Positions 55,379-64,000 of a stretch of 64,000 bases of DNA are shown piece after piece. The notes under the pieces were generated by a model. That model did no database searches, was not told the DNA's origin, and saw only the letters and a program-made list of their open reading frames with translations. The stretch is from the NCBI GenBank assembly GCA_031296915.1, contig JAVDPC010000006.1:62001-126000 (forward strand). The letters are read 5' to 3'. The stretch is from Cerasicoccus frondis (GTDB lineage: Bacteria > Verrucomicrobiota > Verrucomicrobiia > Opitutales > Cerasicoccaceae). The position numbers and the translations under genes are program-made. Within the stretch, counting starts at the first letter, position 1; every line of letters begins with the position of its first letter.

Positions 55379-56455
55379 ATGAGTCTTCCCGTCCCTGAAA
55401 CAATCGAGGAAATCACTCCGGAATGGGTGACACAAGCCCTCCGAGAGAGCGGCGCCATTCAAAACGCAACGATCATCCAAATCGAAAGTCGCATCCTGGG
55501 GCAGAATGTGGGTTTTCTGAGCGTAGTCGCCTGGCTGGGTTTGACCTATGACCAACCTGAGCCAGACGCGCCCAAGGCGGTTGTTATAAAAGTGATTCCA
55601 AAGCCTGGCAAGCATCGTGAGCTAGGCGAGGAAATGCACGCTTTCCAGCGGGAGATTCTATTCTATCGCGACGTCGCGCCCCAAATCGACATTCGCTTGC
55701 CGAAGATGTACTATGCCGCATCAGAGCCCCCCAACATGACCATTATCATGGAGGACCTCTCCTACTGTCGTCCAGGGGATCAACTAAAAGGCATGAGCCT
55801 TGATCTCGTTCTAGCAACTGCTGTAATCGTGGGCCGTCTACAGGCGAAATTTTGGAATAATGACGCACTGGAACAACTGGATTGGATGCCGGAATCCGAC
55901 CATTTCGAGAAAGACTACGCTGCAAACTGGGACTCTATGGAAGAGCATTTCGGCCACTTGATTCCCGAGGAAGGCAAAGAACTCGGGCGCCGCATGAAAG
56001 AGCACATTCCATGGTTATTTAACGAAATCGAGCATCGCCCCAGAACGATTGTCCACAGCGACCTCCGCGAAGATAACCTGATATACGACGAAACAGGCGC
56101 CATAACCGAAGTCATCATCCTCGATTGGCAGCTCGCCACCCGTAGAATGGGCGTCTATGACATCACCCGCCTCATGGCCGCCAGCGCCCTGCCCGAGCAA
56201 CGTCGCGGACATGAGATCGAAATCCTTCGCGCTTGGCACGCCACGCTGGTCGCCGAAGGCGTCACGGATTATTACTGGGAAGAAGCGCTTTACGACATGC
56301 GCCTTGCCTTACTGGAATTCATCTGCTTCCCAGTGAAATTCCACAAGGCATTTATCGGTAAGACTGGTCGTTCTGCGGAAATAATGAAAATTATACTCAC
56401 CAGAGGATTTGCCACCGCCATCGATTTGCAGGCCCATGTGGCCATGCCAAGCTAG
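55379..56455 (+). CDS. Aminoglycoside-phosphotransferase-like kinase (CHK/DUF1679 type)
   Basis: A 358-residue kinase-fold protein. The catalytic loop is IVHSDLREDNLIYD with the Asp and Asn, and the metal-binding Asp is in VIILDWQLATRRMGVYDITR. The N-terminus (IEEITPEWVTQALRESGAI) and the PKAVVIKVIPKPGKHRELGE lysine region resemble ecdysteroid-kinase-like/CHK proteins rather than true resistance enzymes. The substrate is unknown; the family phosphorylates small hydroxyl compounds. It stands alone, between the cNMP-FHA gene and the convergent phosphatase. Confidence 0.82.
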   Translation: MSLPVPETIEEITPEWVTQALRESGAIQNATIIQIESRILGQNVGFLSVVAWLGLTYDQPEPDAPKAVVIKVIPKPGKHRELGEEMHAFQREILFYRDVAPQIDIRLPKMYYAASEPPNMTIIMEDLSYCRPGDQLKGMSLDLVLATAVIVGRLQAKFWNNDALEQLDWMPESDHFEKDYAANWDSMEEHFGHLIPEEGKELGRRMKEHIPWLFNEIEHRPRTIVHSDLREDNLIYDETGAITEVIILDWQLATRRMGVYDITRLMAASALPEQRRGHEIEILRAWHATLVAEGVTDYYWEEALYDMRLALLEFICFPVKFHKAFIGKTGRSAEIMKIILTRGFATAIDLQAHVAMPS

Positions 56456-56512
56456 AGCTATCATAGATTGCCGAGTTGAGCCTGTTCAGGACCCGGCTGC
56501 TTCATGTTATCT

Positions 56513-57121
56513 CTAAAAGCGAATGCACGGCTCGTCGAGGTCGTGCTCATAGCCAAGCACCACCACTGCCGCAGTGGATAAAACGAAAAACGCCCCGGCC
56601 GAGACGGGCTGCCTCAGCCAACGCGCCATCACCACGCGCAAAAAATGTCCGTGAGAAAAGACAAACGCCTCCGGCGCAGCAAGCTCTCTTAGTCGCGTAA
56701 CCACGCGATCGGCCCTGGCGCCTACGTCGTCAATCGATTCTCCCCCCGGCGAACCATCCTTGAAAATATTCCAATTGGGATTACCGGCCTGTATTTCTTT
56801 TGTCGTCAGCCCTTCGTAGTCGCCGTAATCCCACTCCATCAAATCGTCCCAAGTATCAATCTGCTTTCGGTTCGTCGCGATGGCGCAGGTTTCGTAGGCG
56901 CGCTTTAACGGGCTGCTAAACACATGCTCGGGCAAGGGACAATAGTCACGGCCTTCGCAGCGGTCTGCCAAGCGTTGGCGCACATGCTCGGCTTCACGGC
57001 GACCACCATCAGTCAGCGGCAAGTCCGTTCGCCCCGTGTGCTGACGACTAATCGTCCACGCCGTTTCACCATGCCGCGCCAAGTAGATTCGAGGAAGTTC
57101 GCTCACGATGAAGTTGACCAT
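56513..57121 (-). CDS. Histidine phosphatase family protein
   Basis: A 202-residue phosphatase of the phosphoglycerate-mutase-like branch: YLARHGETAWTISRQHTGRT carries the catalytic His, SSPLKRAYETCAIA the second conserved region, WDYGDYEGLTTKEI the third, and FSHGHFLRVVMARW the fourth with its His. The ATG at 57121 gives the usual N-terminus; the frame is open for 23 further codons. It might act on sugar phosphates. It converges with the kinase-like gene. Confidence 0.9.
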   Translation of the reverse strand: MVNFIVSELPRIYLARHGETAWTISRQHTGRTDLPLTDGGRREAEHVRQRLADRCEGRDYCPLPEHVFSSPLKRAYETCAIATNRKQIDTWDDLMEWDYGDYEGLTTKEIQAGNPNWNIFKDGSPGGESIDDVGARADRVVTRLRELAAPEAFVFSHGHFLRVVMARWLRQPVSAGAFFVLSTAAVVVLGYEHDLDEPCIRF

Positions 57122-57248
57122 AGTCCACAATCGTCGACTGGCAATCTTCAAGCACTTCACCAAGGATGTACAAAGCCTTAGGGATGTCATCCAACTGAGT
57201 ATTAACAGATAATAGCTTTACGCCGCTCACTCTATAATGGTCAAAGGC

Positions 57249-58511
57249 CTATTTACTATCACTAGCTGTTCTTACTAGTTCCATCAATTCCGACACGGCA
57301 GTTGCCGGTCCGTTCTCTGAAGCTAATATTTGCGCAACTTCCTTTGCGCGCTTAGCATACTTCTTTTTATGGTAGAGTTTACCAACCGCCACAGGTAATT
57401 TCTCTGGCCAAGATTTGCGTTTGATGCCAAACCCAACCCCCAGTTTTTCGACCTCACCAGCAAAAAACCATTGGTCGCCAATATGTGGAATTATTATCTG
57501 CGGCACTCCAGCATGTAGCACGCTAGCAGTCGTGCCAGCTCCTCCGTGATGAATCACCATTGAGGCATACTTAAATAACTGGTCATGAGAGACGGATCCA
57601 ATGCACAACATACAATCACGTGGTTCCTCAATGGTGAGCCCCGCCCAACCTGATTGAATAATAATTTTTTTACCCTGTGGCCAATTTCGCATAAAGCGGG
57701 TCATGACTTTACGAGCATTAGGGAAAGTAACACTTCCAAAATTTAATATTGGAACAAATTCACCTTGGCAAAATGTTTCGAGCTTTCTCTGTATTTCCAG
57801 ATCTTCAGGAGATTGCCACCGCAAGTAACCAGTGTAAACAAAAGCATCATTCCACAATTGTTTGCCTGGATTGAATAGACTTGGCGATACCATAATAAGC
57901 GCTTTATCTCCCGGATTGAGCAGAAAGCTTTTTGCACGAGATATGCCACGACGGTCTAAACAGCTTCCAACAACCCTGTTTATCTGCCAACAAACTGCAG
58001 CATCAGCAATACGCCATAGTGCACAATTCCAAAACTTGCGGATAGATGATGGCCATACCAAAAGTCTGGGTAAACTATCGGGAGGATAAGCAGGAGAGGG
58101 AACCACGTGGTGGGAAAATGTGGCAACTGCCCCAGGAACTCCTTGGGCACGCGCTAAAGATGTCATATGAGAAAATAAATAACTACACACAAACAGGTCT
58201 GCGTCTTCTAACTCCGCAATAAGAATACCCAGAATCTCCTCTAAAAAAGGTAAGGACTCGGAATAGATAATCCTCATTAAATCGATAGGATTCTTAGCGT
58301 TCGTCAACTCACGCATTGCTTCGGCGAAACCACTCTGATCCCAATCGGGCGGCATACGAACAAACGTAATGCCTGCTCTCTCTACCTCATTTTGAAACAG
58401 CTTTACGCACGCAAAGCGAACATCATGCCCCGCCTCCACCAGAGCCTTACCTAAGGCAATAACAGGAAACACGTCACCAGTTGATCCATGAGAAGTAAGT
58501 AAGACTCTCAT
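57249..58511 (-). CDS. UGT-like glycosyltransferase (GT1)
   Basis: A 420-residue two-domain glycosyltransferase: the N-terminal MRVLLTSHGSTGDVFPVIAL and the C-terminal donor-binding HHGGAGTTASVLHAGVPQII with the GDQWFFAGEV end are the GT1/UGT signature, similar to sterol/rhamnosyl and macrolide glycosyltransferases. Sugar donor and acceptor cannot be told. It is visibly AT-rich compared with the neighbouring genes and lies directly beside an AT-rich membrane-protein gene, with 27 bases between them, so the pair was probably acquired together. Confidence 0.87.
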   Translation of the reverse strand: MRVLLTSHGSTGDVFPVIALGKALVEAGHDVRFACVKLFQNEVERAGITFVRMPPDWDQSGFAEAMRELTNAKNPIDLMRIIYSESLPFLEEILGILIAELEDADLFVCSYLFSHMTSLARAQGVPGAVATFSHHVVPSPAYPPDSLPRLLVWPSSIRKFWNCALWRIADAAVCWQINRVVGSCLDRRGISRAKSFLLNPGDKALIMVSPSLFNPGKQLWNDAFVYTGYLRWQSPEDLEIQRKLETFCQGEFVPILNFGSVTFPNARKVMTRFMRNWPQGKKIIIQSGWAGLTIEEPRDCMLCIGSVSHDQLFKYASMVIHHGGAGTTASVLHAGVPQIIIPHIGDQWFFAGEVEKLGVGFGIKRKSWPEKLPVAVGKLYHKKKYAKRAKEVAQILASENGPATAVSELMELVRTASDSK

Positions 58512-58538
58512 AATAGCATATTATATTTATCAGTAAAT

Positions 58539-60005
58539 TTACCTATTATACATCAAAAGCAATGGTTCAGAATTTATTTTTAGCTCATGAATCTCTTCTA
58601 AAACAGTTCCATCTGACCAATTCACTATTACTCGATAGTAACCATCTTTTTCGACAGGAAAATTAATCTCAATTGGAGAATTATAATTTTGAGAAAGCGC
58701 AACATCACCCGTATACACACAATCACCATTTAATAATACACTTGAAACGTTCGAAGGGAAAACCACAACAGCGGCATTGGGTTCAATCACTTTTTGGCGA
58801 ACACTCCACATTACATTGAGAATGTTTTTTTCATTCTGAATGACATCAAAAGCGAATCCAATGATGGGGATACAAACCAACGTGGTAATTTTGATTATTG
58901 AGCGATAATCGTAGGGCCAAACTGGCATACGTCGAGCTCGATCATATTCTTTTTTCGCATTCTCCATATCACGAAGAACCTCCGAGCCACTTCCGACCTG
59001 CTTGATTTCCTTCCACTCCCATACAAGATACATCGCGTTATAGGATTCGATTATTTCCTGCATAGTTTCGTATTTACGCCTCTTCATTTCAGCGTAGACT
59101 GGATGTAGAGGATAAAAAACGCAAAACGTTAATATCAGTAGGTAAATTGGCAACCATATATCCATTCTTAAACCAATATCCGGCATAAAATAAGCGCCAA
59201 CGACGAAAGGTGCTAGAGAAAACCCACCCCAAAAAAAACAATACGAAATTGAACCTAAAAAGCGCAATCCTCCAGCTCCATCAGGACTTGCAGGAATGAT
59301 CGTAATTCCTTTATTCTCAATCGCAATTTTGGTTAGTTTTACTGTCTTAAACACAAGCACACTTCCTATAGTCAAGCAAGCGGCAAGTAGAAGCCCCCAT
59401 CCGTATATACCCCATATGATCGATGCAATATGAGAAATTGGGTATTGCATCGGGGATAGCACATGGCTAACAATTTCAGATGGCCATGTCACCATAGCAC
59501 CGTAGCTTACGGTGATAACTAACAATACATAGCTAAGTTGAACAACAGAAATCAACCGATTCGACGAACCATTCCGAGCGCTTAAAATAGTAAAAGTCCT
59601 CATGTATTCTTGTTTCATTTCCGCATGTGCCTTCTTTGAAAGAGATTGAAATACCGTCCCTTCCAAACTATCACGCTCTAGGCAGCCAAAGAAGCGAATG
59701 TAATTTTCTAACATTGCAGGTATCGAAAATGAAAATATTAAAACGAAGAGTACATGGCTCAATCGTCCATAGTCTTCAAAGAAGCCAACACCATTACCTT
59801 CAATTATTACTGAGTTCTCAAATACGCAGGCGATTAAATTCAAAAAATTTAATCCCAGCACTAATAGCGGCAAACGCCAGTGAAAACGTTTACTAGATCC
59901 AACTAAGCGATAAAAGAGCCAAGAATCCAGGACCTTGTTTCTCAAATCTTGTATTTCGGTTTCACAAATTCTCATTTTATTAAAAATCAACCCCATCCCT
60001 AGCAT
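58539..60005 (-). CDS. Membrane protein of unknown function (488 aa), AT-rich
   Basis: A protein of about 488 residues with six or more hydrophobic segments (LPLLVLGLNFLNLIACVF, HVLFVLIFSFSIPAMLENYI, IWLPIYLLILTFCVFYPLH and others) and a soluble loop or coiled region in between (KEIKQVGSGSEVLRDMENAK). The C-terminus is a beta-rich domain of some 100 residues (NVSSVLLNGDCVYTGDVALS, EKDGYYRVIVNWSDGTVLEE). I do not recognise it. The start is uncertain (60005, 59996 or 59975). It precedes the GT1 gene on the same strand by 27 bases, so the two likely form an operon. Confidence 0.65.
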   Translation of the reverse strand: MLGMGLIFNKMRICETEIQDLRNKVLDSWLFYRLVGSSKRFHWRLPLLVLGLNFLNLIACVFENSVIIEGNGVGFFEDYGRLSHVLFVLIFSFSIPAMLENYIRFFGCLERDSLEGTVFQSLSKKAHAEMKQEYMRTFTILSARNGSSNRLISVVQLSYVLLVITVSYGAMVTWPSEIVSHVLSPMQYPISHIASIIWGIYGWGLLLAACLTIGSVLVFKTVKLTKIAIENKGITIIPASPDGAGGLRFLGSISYCFFWGGFSLAPFVVGAYFMPDIGLRMDIWLPIYLLILTFCVFYPLHPVYAEMKRRKYETMQEIIESYNAMYLVWEWKEIKQVGSGSEVLRDMENAKKEYDRARRMPVWPYDYRSIIKITTLVCIPIIGFAFDVIQNEKNILNVMWSVRQKVIEPNAAVVVFPSNVSSVLLNGDCVYTGDVALSQNYNSPIEINFPVEKDGYYRVIVNWSDGTVLEEIHELKINSEPLLLMYNR

Positions 60006-60274
60006 TTCGACAGACGCAGTCAACAATCAGAAAACCTGCACTGCCATGAATATCACGAAGCAGGAAGACTCTTGCCTGTCTAGATTCATAGCAGAAAAAA
60101 ACGCCTCATGACTTGGAGTTAGCAACATGGCGACGAGGTTACGGGCCGTGATCAATTCCCCGCACTACTTGTTGGATTGATTAGCTGAACACAATAGCAG
60201 ACTTGGTGCGTCACGAAGATGTTACCTCAGTTATTATGTTGTGACTCAACAAAAATGAACCACAACTAAAGGAT

Positions 60275-61000
60275 ATGAACGCCACTCTTGCGATCTGGTG
60301 CGCCGCCACCGTGGTTTCCCTCGCATATCTAATCTGGGACTTCACTCGGAATACGCCAACGGGAACGATTATGAAGCTCGCGTGGGTGCTGGTGGTGCTC
60401 TACACCGGACCAATTGGGCTAACGCTTTACTGCCTCTCCTGCCGGAAACCGAAGCACCAGTCGCACGACGATTTCATTGCGGCGCCCTGGAAGCAGGCCA
60501 CGGGCTCGATGCTGCATTGCGTCGCCGGAGACGCCACCGGGATCATCATTGCCGCCGTCGTTGTGGCGCAATGGAGCATTCCCAATGGCGTAGAATTACT
60601 ACTCGAATACCTGGCGGCATTCATTGTCGGTCTGTTTATCTTTCAAGCCTTGTTCATGATCAAAATGTACCAAGGGAACTACTGGCTCGCGGTCCGTAAA
60701 ACCTTCTTCGCCGAAACCGTGTCCATGAACATGGTCATGCTGGGCATGCTCCCGACCATGGTATTGCTCAAGCACACGATAGCCAACAGTGATAGCCCGA
60801 CCAAACCGGAGGTCTGGCTCATCATGTCGGCTGCAACTATCGCTGGAATGATCACGGCGTATCCCATCAATTACTGGATGGTCGTAAAGAAGCTCAAGCA
60901 CGGCATGATGTCCGCTACCCCCAAAGATAACCCCATGCAAATGCATACAGGACATGACATGCCAGCGCCTCAACAAACAGCCCATACCCACGCAGATTGA
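60275..61000 (+). CDS. DUF4396 membrane protein with His/Met-rich tail
   Basis: A 241-residue protein with about six membrane segments. GSMLHCVAGDATGIIIAAVV and FFAETVSMNMVMLGMLPTMV fit the DUF4396 family, which occurs beside copper- and other metal-handling genes in various bacteria. The C-terminal tail is Met/His-rich (MQMHTGHDMPAPQQTAHTHA). The ATG at 60275 follows AAAGGA closely. A small His-rich membrane protein is encoded 32 bases downstream, and the two probably work together on a metal ion. Confidence 0.82.
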   Translation: MNATLAIWCAATVVSLAYLIWDFTRNTPTGTIMKLAWVLVVLYTGPIGLTLYCLSCRKPKHQSHDDFIAAPWKQATGSMLHCVAGDATGIIIAAVVVAQWSIPNGVELLLEYLAAFIVGLFIFQALFMIKMYQGNYWLAVRKTFFAETVSMNMVMLGMLPTMVLLKHTIANSDSPTKPEVWLIMSAATIAGMITAYPINYWMVVKKLKHGMMSATPKDNPMQMHTGHDMPAPQQTAHTHAD

Positions 61001-61032
61001 GAGACGCACCACACCACTCACCAGGATATCAC

Positions 61033-61275
61033 ATGGCCCAAGCCCAGCACACAAGCCACGGAGACCATGATCAGCATTCACACCATGAAGCCTCGGTGCA
61101 TGGCTCCGTAGAAAGCCATCATGCAACGAACCACCCAACGGAGCATTCAAAACACAAGCACGAGAGCGCGACACTATCCATCCCCACGATGCTCGGCATC
61201 ACAGTTGGCACATTCGCGCTGCTAGCCTTGGCTGTCGTCTTAACCGCTAGGTTTGCTCCAATTAACTTTGGATGA
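61033..61275 (+). CDS. Small histidine-rich single-helix membrane protein
   Basis: An 80-residue protein. The first half is exceptionally rich in His (TSHGDHDQHSHHEASVHG and HHATNHPTEHSKHKHES), and the second half is one membrane helix (MLGITVGTFALLALAVVL). Such His clusters bind Zn2+, Cu2+ or Ni2+. The start at 61033 has AGGA seven bases upstream; the frame is open 12 codons earlier. It is the downstream partner of the DUF4396 gene. Too short for family assignment, but the composition is striking. Confidence 0.65.
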   Translation: MAQAQHTSHGDHDQHSHHEASVHGSVESHHATNHPTEHSKHKHESATLSIPTMLGITVGTFALLALAVVLTARFAPINFG

Positions 61276-61303
61276 TGGTTTCCTGACTTGCAGAAACAAT
61301 CGA

Positions 61304-61318
61304 CGACGACTTTCGTCG
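61304..61318. terminator. Small hairpin between convergent genes
   Basis: CGACGA and TCGTCG pair perfectly around a three-base loop between the His-rich gene and the glycosyltransferase gene. It lacks a T-run, so its role as a terminator is doubtful. Confidence 0.35.
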
Positions 61319-61325
61319 GGCAACC

Positions 61326-62381
61326 CTACATGCGTTCCTGTTGAGAGGCTTCGAAATAGCAATGCTTCGTTTCTTCAGCAATCACACTCCAGTGCCAGAG
61401 GCGTCGGCTGTGTAAAATGGCCTCTCGGCATACCGTAATGGCTTCACGGTCCAGGCTGTCCAACATCTTGCTTAACCGTGCAAACCGATTCTGATCGGCT
61501 GGTATATAAAGCGCGGCGTCCCCCAGCACCTCACGCGCATAAGGATAATCCAACGTAATCTGTGGCAACAAGTGCGCCTGCGACATATGCGGAGCGCCAG
61601 ACGTTAAGTGGCAATCTCCCTGCATGAAGACAAAGCAGTCTGCCGCATTCGCCATCAGCGACACAGTTTCATCATCAACAAAGCCTTCACTAATGATGAC
61701 ATTGTCCAATGATCGGGCGCGCCGGACTTGTTGCTGTGCATAGTCGCCATTGCTAACGCCAGCCAACATCAACACTTCATTGGTCCGCCCGGCGAAACAA
61801 TCGAGCAGTTCGGCAATTTGCTTGTCTGGACGAATCGCGCCGACATTGAGGAAGATCGTGGCTTCAGTCGGCAGCGCCAACCGCGAACGAGCCTCAATTT
61901 TCCCGCCCCCCGGAAATACATCCTCGTGGAAATAGCCATGCCTCAATACCACATGCCGCGCGTATGGAAATCGGTAAGTCTCCTTCACCCTTTGCATCCC
62001 CCACGCTGAATGGTGACAGCACACATCGCAGTGATCAGCAAACAACTGATAAACTTTGCGCCAGAAAGTTTCCCGGTCGCGATCATGAGGCAGCAGATTG
62101 TGCATGGTCCAAAACACCGATACGCCCGCCTGTCTGAACCGAGGCAGCGCTGCTTCAAAATCCGCCAGAATCTGAGACTCGCTCAACTGTTTGTGGCGGC
62201 ACAGGGACTCTGGCCACTGCAGGTGTACGACGTCCGGTTCGCGCGCTAGAATAGCATCTACGTGGTCCGGTAAATGAATACCCCAATCCTCGTAAATCTC
62301 CACATCAACGCCAACCTCGCGCAGACTGTTTCGCTGATGGATATTATAGGGACACCGGCCACTGATGAGGAGAGATTTCAT
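61326..62381 (-). CDS. Glycosyltransferase (GT4-like)
   Basis: A 351-residue enzyme. The N-terminus (KSLLISGRCPYNIHQRNSLR) and the VVHLQWPESLCRHKQLSESQ and VFWTMHNLLPHDRDRE stretches place it in the group of small glycosyltransferases of polysaccharide loci, and FLNVGAIRPDKQIAELLDCF with ALYIPADQNRFARLSKMLD follows the GT4 pattern for sugar-nucleotide binding. The sugar is not predictable. It diverges from the ppk1 gene and lies far from the other glycosyltransferase at 57.2 kb. Confidence 0.83.
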   Translation of the reverse strand: MKSLLISGRCPYNIHQRNSLREVGVDVEIYEDWGIHLPDHVDAILAREPDVVHLQWPESLCRHKQLSESQILADFEAALPRFRQAGVSVFWTMHNLLPHDRDRETFWRKVYQLFADHCDVCCHHSAWGMQRVKETYRFPYARHVVLRHGYFHEDVFPGGGKIEARSRLALPTEATIFLNVGAIRPDKQIAELLDCFAGRTNEVLMLAGVSNGDYAQQQVRRARSLDNVIISEGFVDDETVSLMANAADCFVFMQGDCHLTSGAPHMSQAHLLPQITLDYPYAREVLGDAALYIPADQNRFARLSKMLDSLDREAITVCREAILHSRRLWHWSVIAEETKHCYFEASQQERM

Positions 62382-62532
62382 GACCTCACCTTATTGACAT
62401 CAGTTCGCTAGGCGAGGAAGAATAACACGTTAGTTTTAATTGGTTTAAGAATATAACCCCCAATTGAAGCGGGTTGCGGCAACTTTAGCCTTGCCTGAAA
62501 CTGCTTGCTGTTGAGGATTTTAGGTTTCTCAA

Positions 62533-64000
62533 ATGGCCCTTCATCGCAAAGCAAAGAACACGAAGAAACTCGCCTACTTCAACCGTGAATTGAGTTGGTT
62601 GGCGTTTAACCGCCGCGTTCTGGAGCAAGCGCTCACCGAGCAACAACCATTGCTGGAACGCCTGAAATTTCTGTCCATTGTCTCCTCCAATCTCGACGAG
62701 TTTTTTGAGATTCGAGTGGCTGGCCTTGCGCAACAAGTGGAGTCTGGCGTCGTCGAAGTCGGTATTGACGGACTTGGCCCAAAGGAACAATTGCGCCGCA
62801 TTCACGCAATTACCTCTTCCTTGGTGAAGGATCAGTACAAGTGTTGGCGCGAGCAATTGGTTCCCCAGCTTAAGTCCCAAGGCATCGTATTCAAAGGCCG
62901 CAAGGAATTGACCCGTAAGGAACTGGCTTGGGCCAAACAATACTTTGCCGAACAGGTGTATCCAGTGCTGACGCCCATGGCGATTGACCCGTCACACCCG
63001 TTTCCTCAACTGGTCAATAAATCGCTCAACATTCTGGTAAAGCTGACTGAGCCAGGTCGTGGCCGCAAGGAGTCGCACTTGGCAGTGATCCCCGTGCCCC
63101 GTATCTTGCCACGTGTCATCCACGTGGATGTCGAAGGCGCCAAGGAGCAGACCTACATCTTCCTCAGCGACCTCATCAAGATGTTCGATGATGAGCTCTT
63201 TCCAGGCTATAACATGAAGGGCGCCTGGGCGTTTCGCATCACGCGCAACAGCGATCTCTACATCGACGAAGAGGAAGTTGAAAACCTGCTGACCAAAATC
63301 GAGGAAGAGCTAAATAAAAAGCGCAAGGGAGATCCCGTGCGCTTGGAGATCGAAGACGATGTGGATGAGGAAATGCTCGATTGCTTGCTCGCCGCCAACG
63401 AAATCCCATCCGACTACGTCTTTCGCATCAATGGCCCGATCAACTTGCTTCGCCTGATGAGTGTTTACTCAATGATCGAGCGCCCCGACCTCAAAGACAA
63501 GCCTCACCAAGCCTTTCTGCCTGAGGCATTGTCAGCCACATCCAATATTTTTGAGAATGTGCGCAGCCGCGACTACCTGCTGCACCATCCGTATGACTCA
63601 TTTTCGCCGGTCGTGGACTTCCTCAATCAGGCGGCAAACGACCCCAAAGTGTTTGCGATCAAGCAAACGCTTTACCGAACGAGTGGCGACTCTCCCATTA
63701 TCAATGCCCTCAAGCGGGCCTGCGAAAACGGCAAGCAAGTCACCGCGCTTGTTGAGTTGAAGGCGCGCTTTGACGAGGCCAATAACATTCAGTGGGCGCG
63801 CGAATTGGAAGAAGTCGGTGTGCATGTCGTCTATGGCATGGTCCACTTAAAAACCCACTGTAAATGCTGCTTGGTCGTGCGCCGTGAGGGCAAGGGACTC
63901 CGCCGCTACGCCCACTTGGGCACCGGTAATTATAACCCCAAGACTGCCAAGATTTATACGGACCTTAGCATGTTCACCGCCAACGAGCGATTGACGAGCG
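62533..64000 (+). CDS. ppk1: Polyphosphate kinase 1 (cut by window edge)
   Basis: The reading frame opens at ATG 62533 and runs to the window end, so about 489 codons are visible. The translated N-terminus ([19 protein letters not shown] and [19 protein letters not shown]) and the later [30 protein letters not shown] and [16 protein letters not shown] match PPK1, which makes long-chain polyphosphate from ATP. The active-site His is in LKTHCK. The remaining third of the protein is outside. Opposite-strand frames over this gene are spurious. Confidence 0.93.
   Translation, partial: MALHRKAKNTKKLAYFNRELSWLAFNRRVLEQALTEQQPLLERLKFLSIVSSNLDEFFEIRVAGLAQQVESGVVEVGIDGLGPKEQLRRIHAITSSLVKDQYKCWREQLVPQLKSQGIVFKGRKELTRKELAWAKQYFAEQVYPVLTPMAIDPSHPFPQLVNKSLNILVKLTEPGRGRKESHLAVIPVPRILPRVIHVDVEGAKEQTYIFLSDLIKMFDDELFPGYNMKGAWAFRITRNSDLYIDEEEVENLLTKIEEELNKKRKGDPVRLEIEDDVDEEMLDCLLAANEIPSDYVFRINGPINLLRLMSVYSMIERPDLKDKPHQAFLPEALSATSNIFENVRSRDYLLHHPYDSFSPVVDFLNQAANDPKVFAIKQTLYRTSGDSPIINALKRACENGKQVTALVELKARFDEANNIQWARELEEVGVHVVYGMVHLKTHCKCCLVVRREGKGLRRYAHLGTGNYNPKTAKIYTDLSMFTANERLTS

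Overview
The window is about 64 kb of chromosomal DNA of moderate to fairly high GC, densely packed with genes on both strands. The most likely source is a member of the Verrucomicrobiota, probably an Opitutia/Puniceicoccales-type bacterium. This is inferred from a combination of traits: a double-length UvrA of the kind known from the PVC group, a PEP-CTERM protein, a pseudopilin-type secreted protein, SHD1-like and LamG-free secreted proteins with EF-hand-like ends, and abundant short palindromic repeats. No rRNA or tRNA gene was found by eye.

Layout. 1-5.6 kb: a truncated DUF1538 membrane protein, plsC and cmk (lipid and nucleotide housekeeping), an Fe-S 23S rRNA methyltransferase, a SpoU/TrmH methyltransferase and a Ca/Na antiporter. 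5.7-12.6 kb: a conserved protein of unknown function, metY, a secreted protein, a ComF-type phosphoribosyltransferase and accD, with two copies of a 272-273 bp MITE-like element. 12.6-16.3 kb: a TerB-like protein and a three-gene operon (methyltransferase, FAD oxidoreductase, type III polyketide synthase) that looks like a phenolic-lipid or quinone pathway. 16.3-17.3 kb: a gene-free stretch with a palindromic repeat and many small hairpins. 17.3-23.2 kb: a sodium symporter, ruvX with two small neighbours, a sugar-nucleotide pyrophosphorylase, an SHD1-like secreted protein and a MoeB-rhodanese protein. 23.2-27.1 kb: a heme uptake locus (hmuTUV diverging from hmuS). 27.2-30.1 kb: a PEP-CTERM protein, a secreted protein and a pseudopilin-like protein. 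30.2-36.9 kb: ppk2, pyrD, an acidic protein, a small polysaccharide-export lipoprotein, a large EF-hand membrane protein and a TetR regulator. 37.1-45.9 kb: the 1865-residue UvrA, an overlapping rhodanese-MauE-DUF1573 operon, a pseudouridine synthase and a secreted protein. 46-50.7 kb: pflB, pflA and an OFA-family transporter, which together suggest fermentative formate production and its movement across the membrane. 50.7-62.4 kb: an AT-rich acyltransferase, cysS, a STAS/HATPase partner-switching pair beside a cNMP-FHA protein, a kinase-like phosphotransferase, a histidine phosphatase, an AT-rich glycosyltransferase/membrane-protein pair, a DUF4396 protein with a His-rich partner, and a second glycosyltransferase. 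The window ends inside ppk1.

How the genes work together: the heme locus supplies iron, pflBA plus the transporter point to a facultatively anaerobic lifestyle, ppk1 and ppk2 handle polyphosphate, and the glycosyltransferases, acyltransferase, mannose-1-phosphate guanylyltransferase and export lipoprotein point to surface polysaccharide. No defence island, prophage, CRISPR array or complete insertion sequence was seen. The features most worth a second look are the type III PKS operon, the structured non-coding block at 16.3-17.3 kb, the IS630-like MITEs, the zinc-ligand-free AccD, and the unknown proteins in the AT-rich insert at 57.2-60.0 kb.
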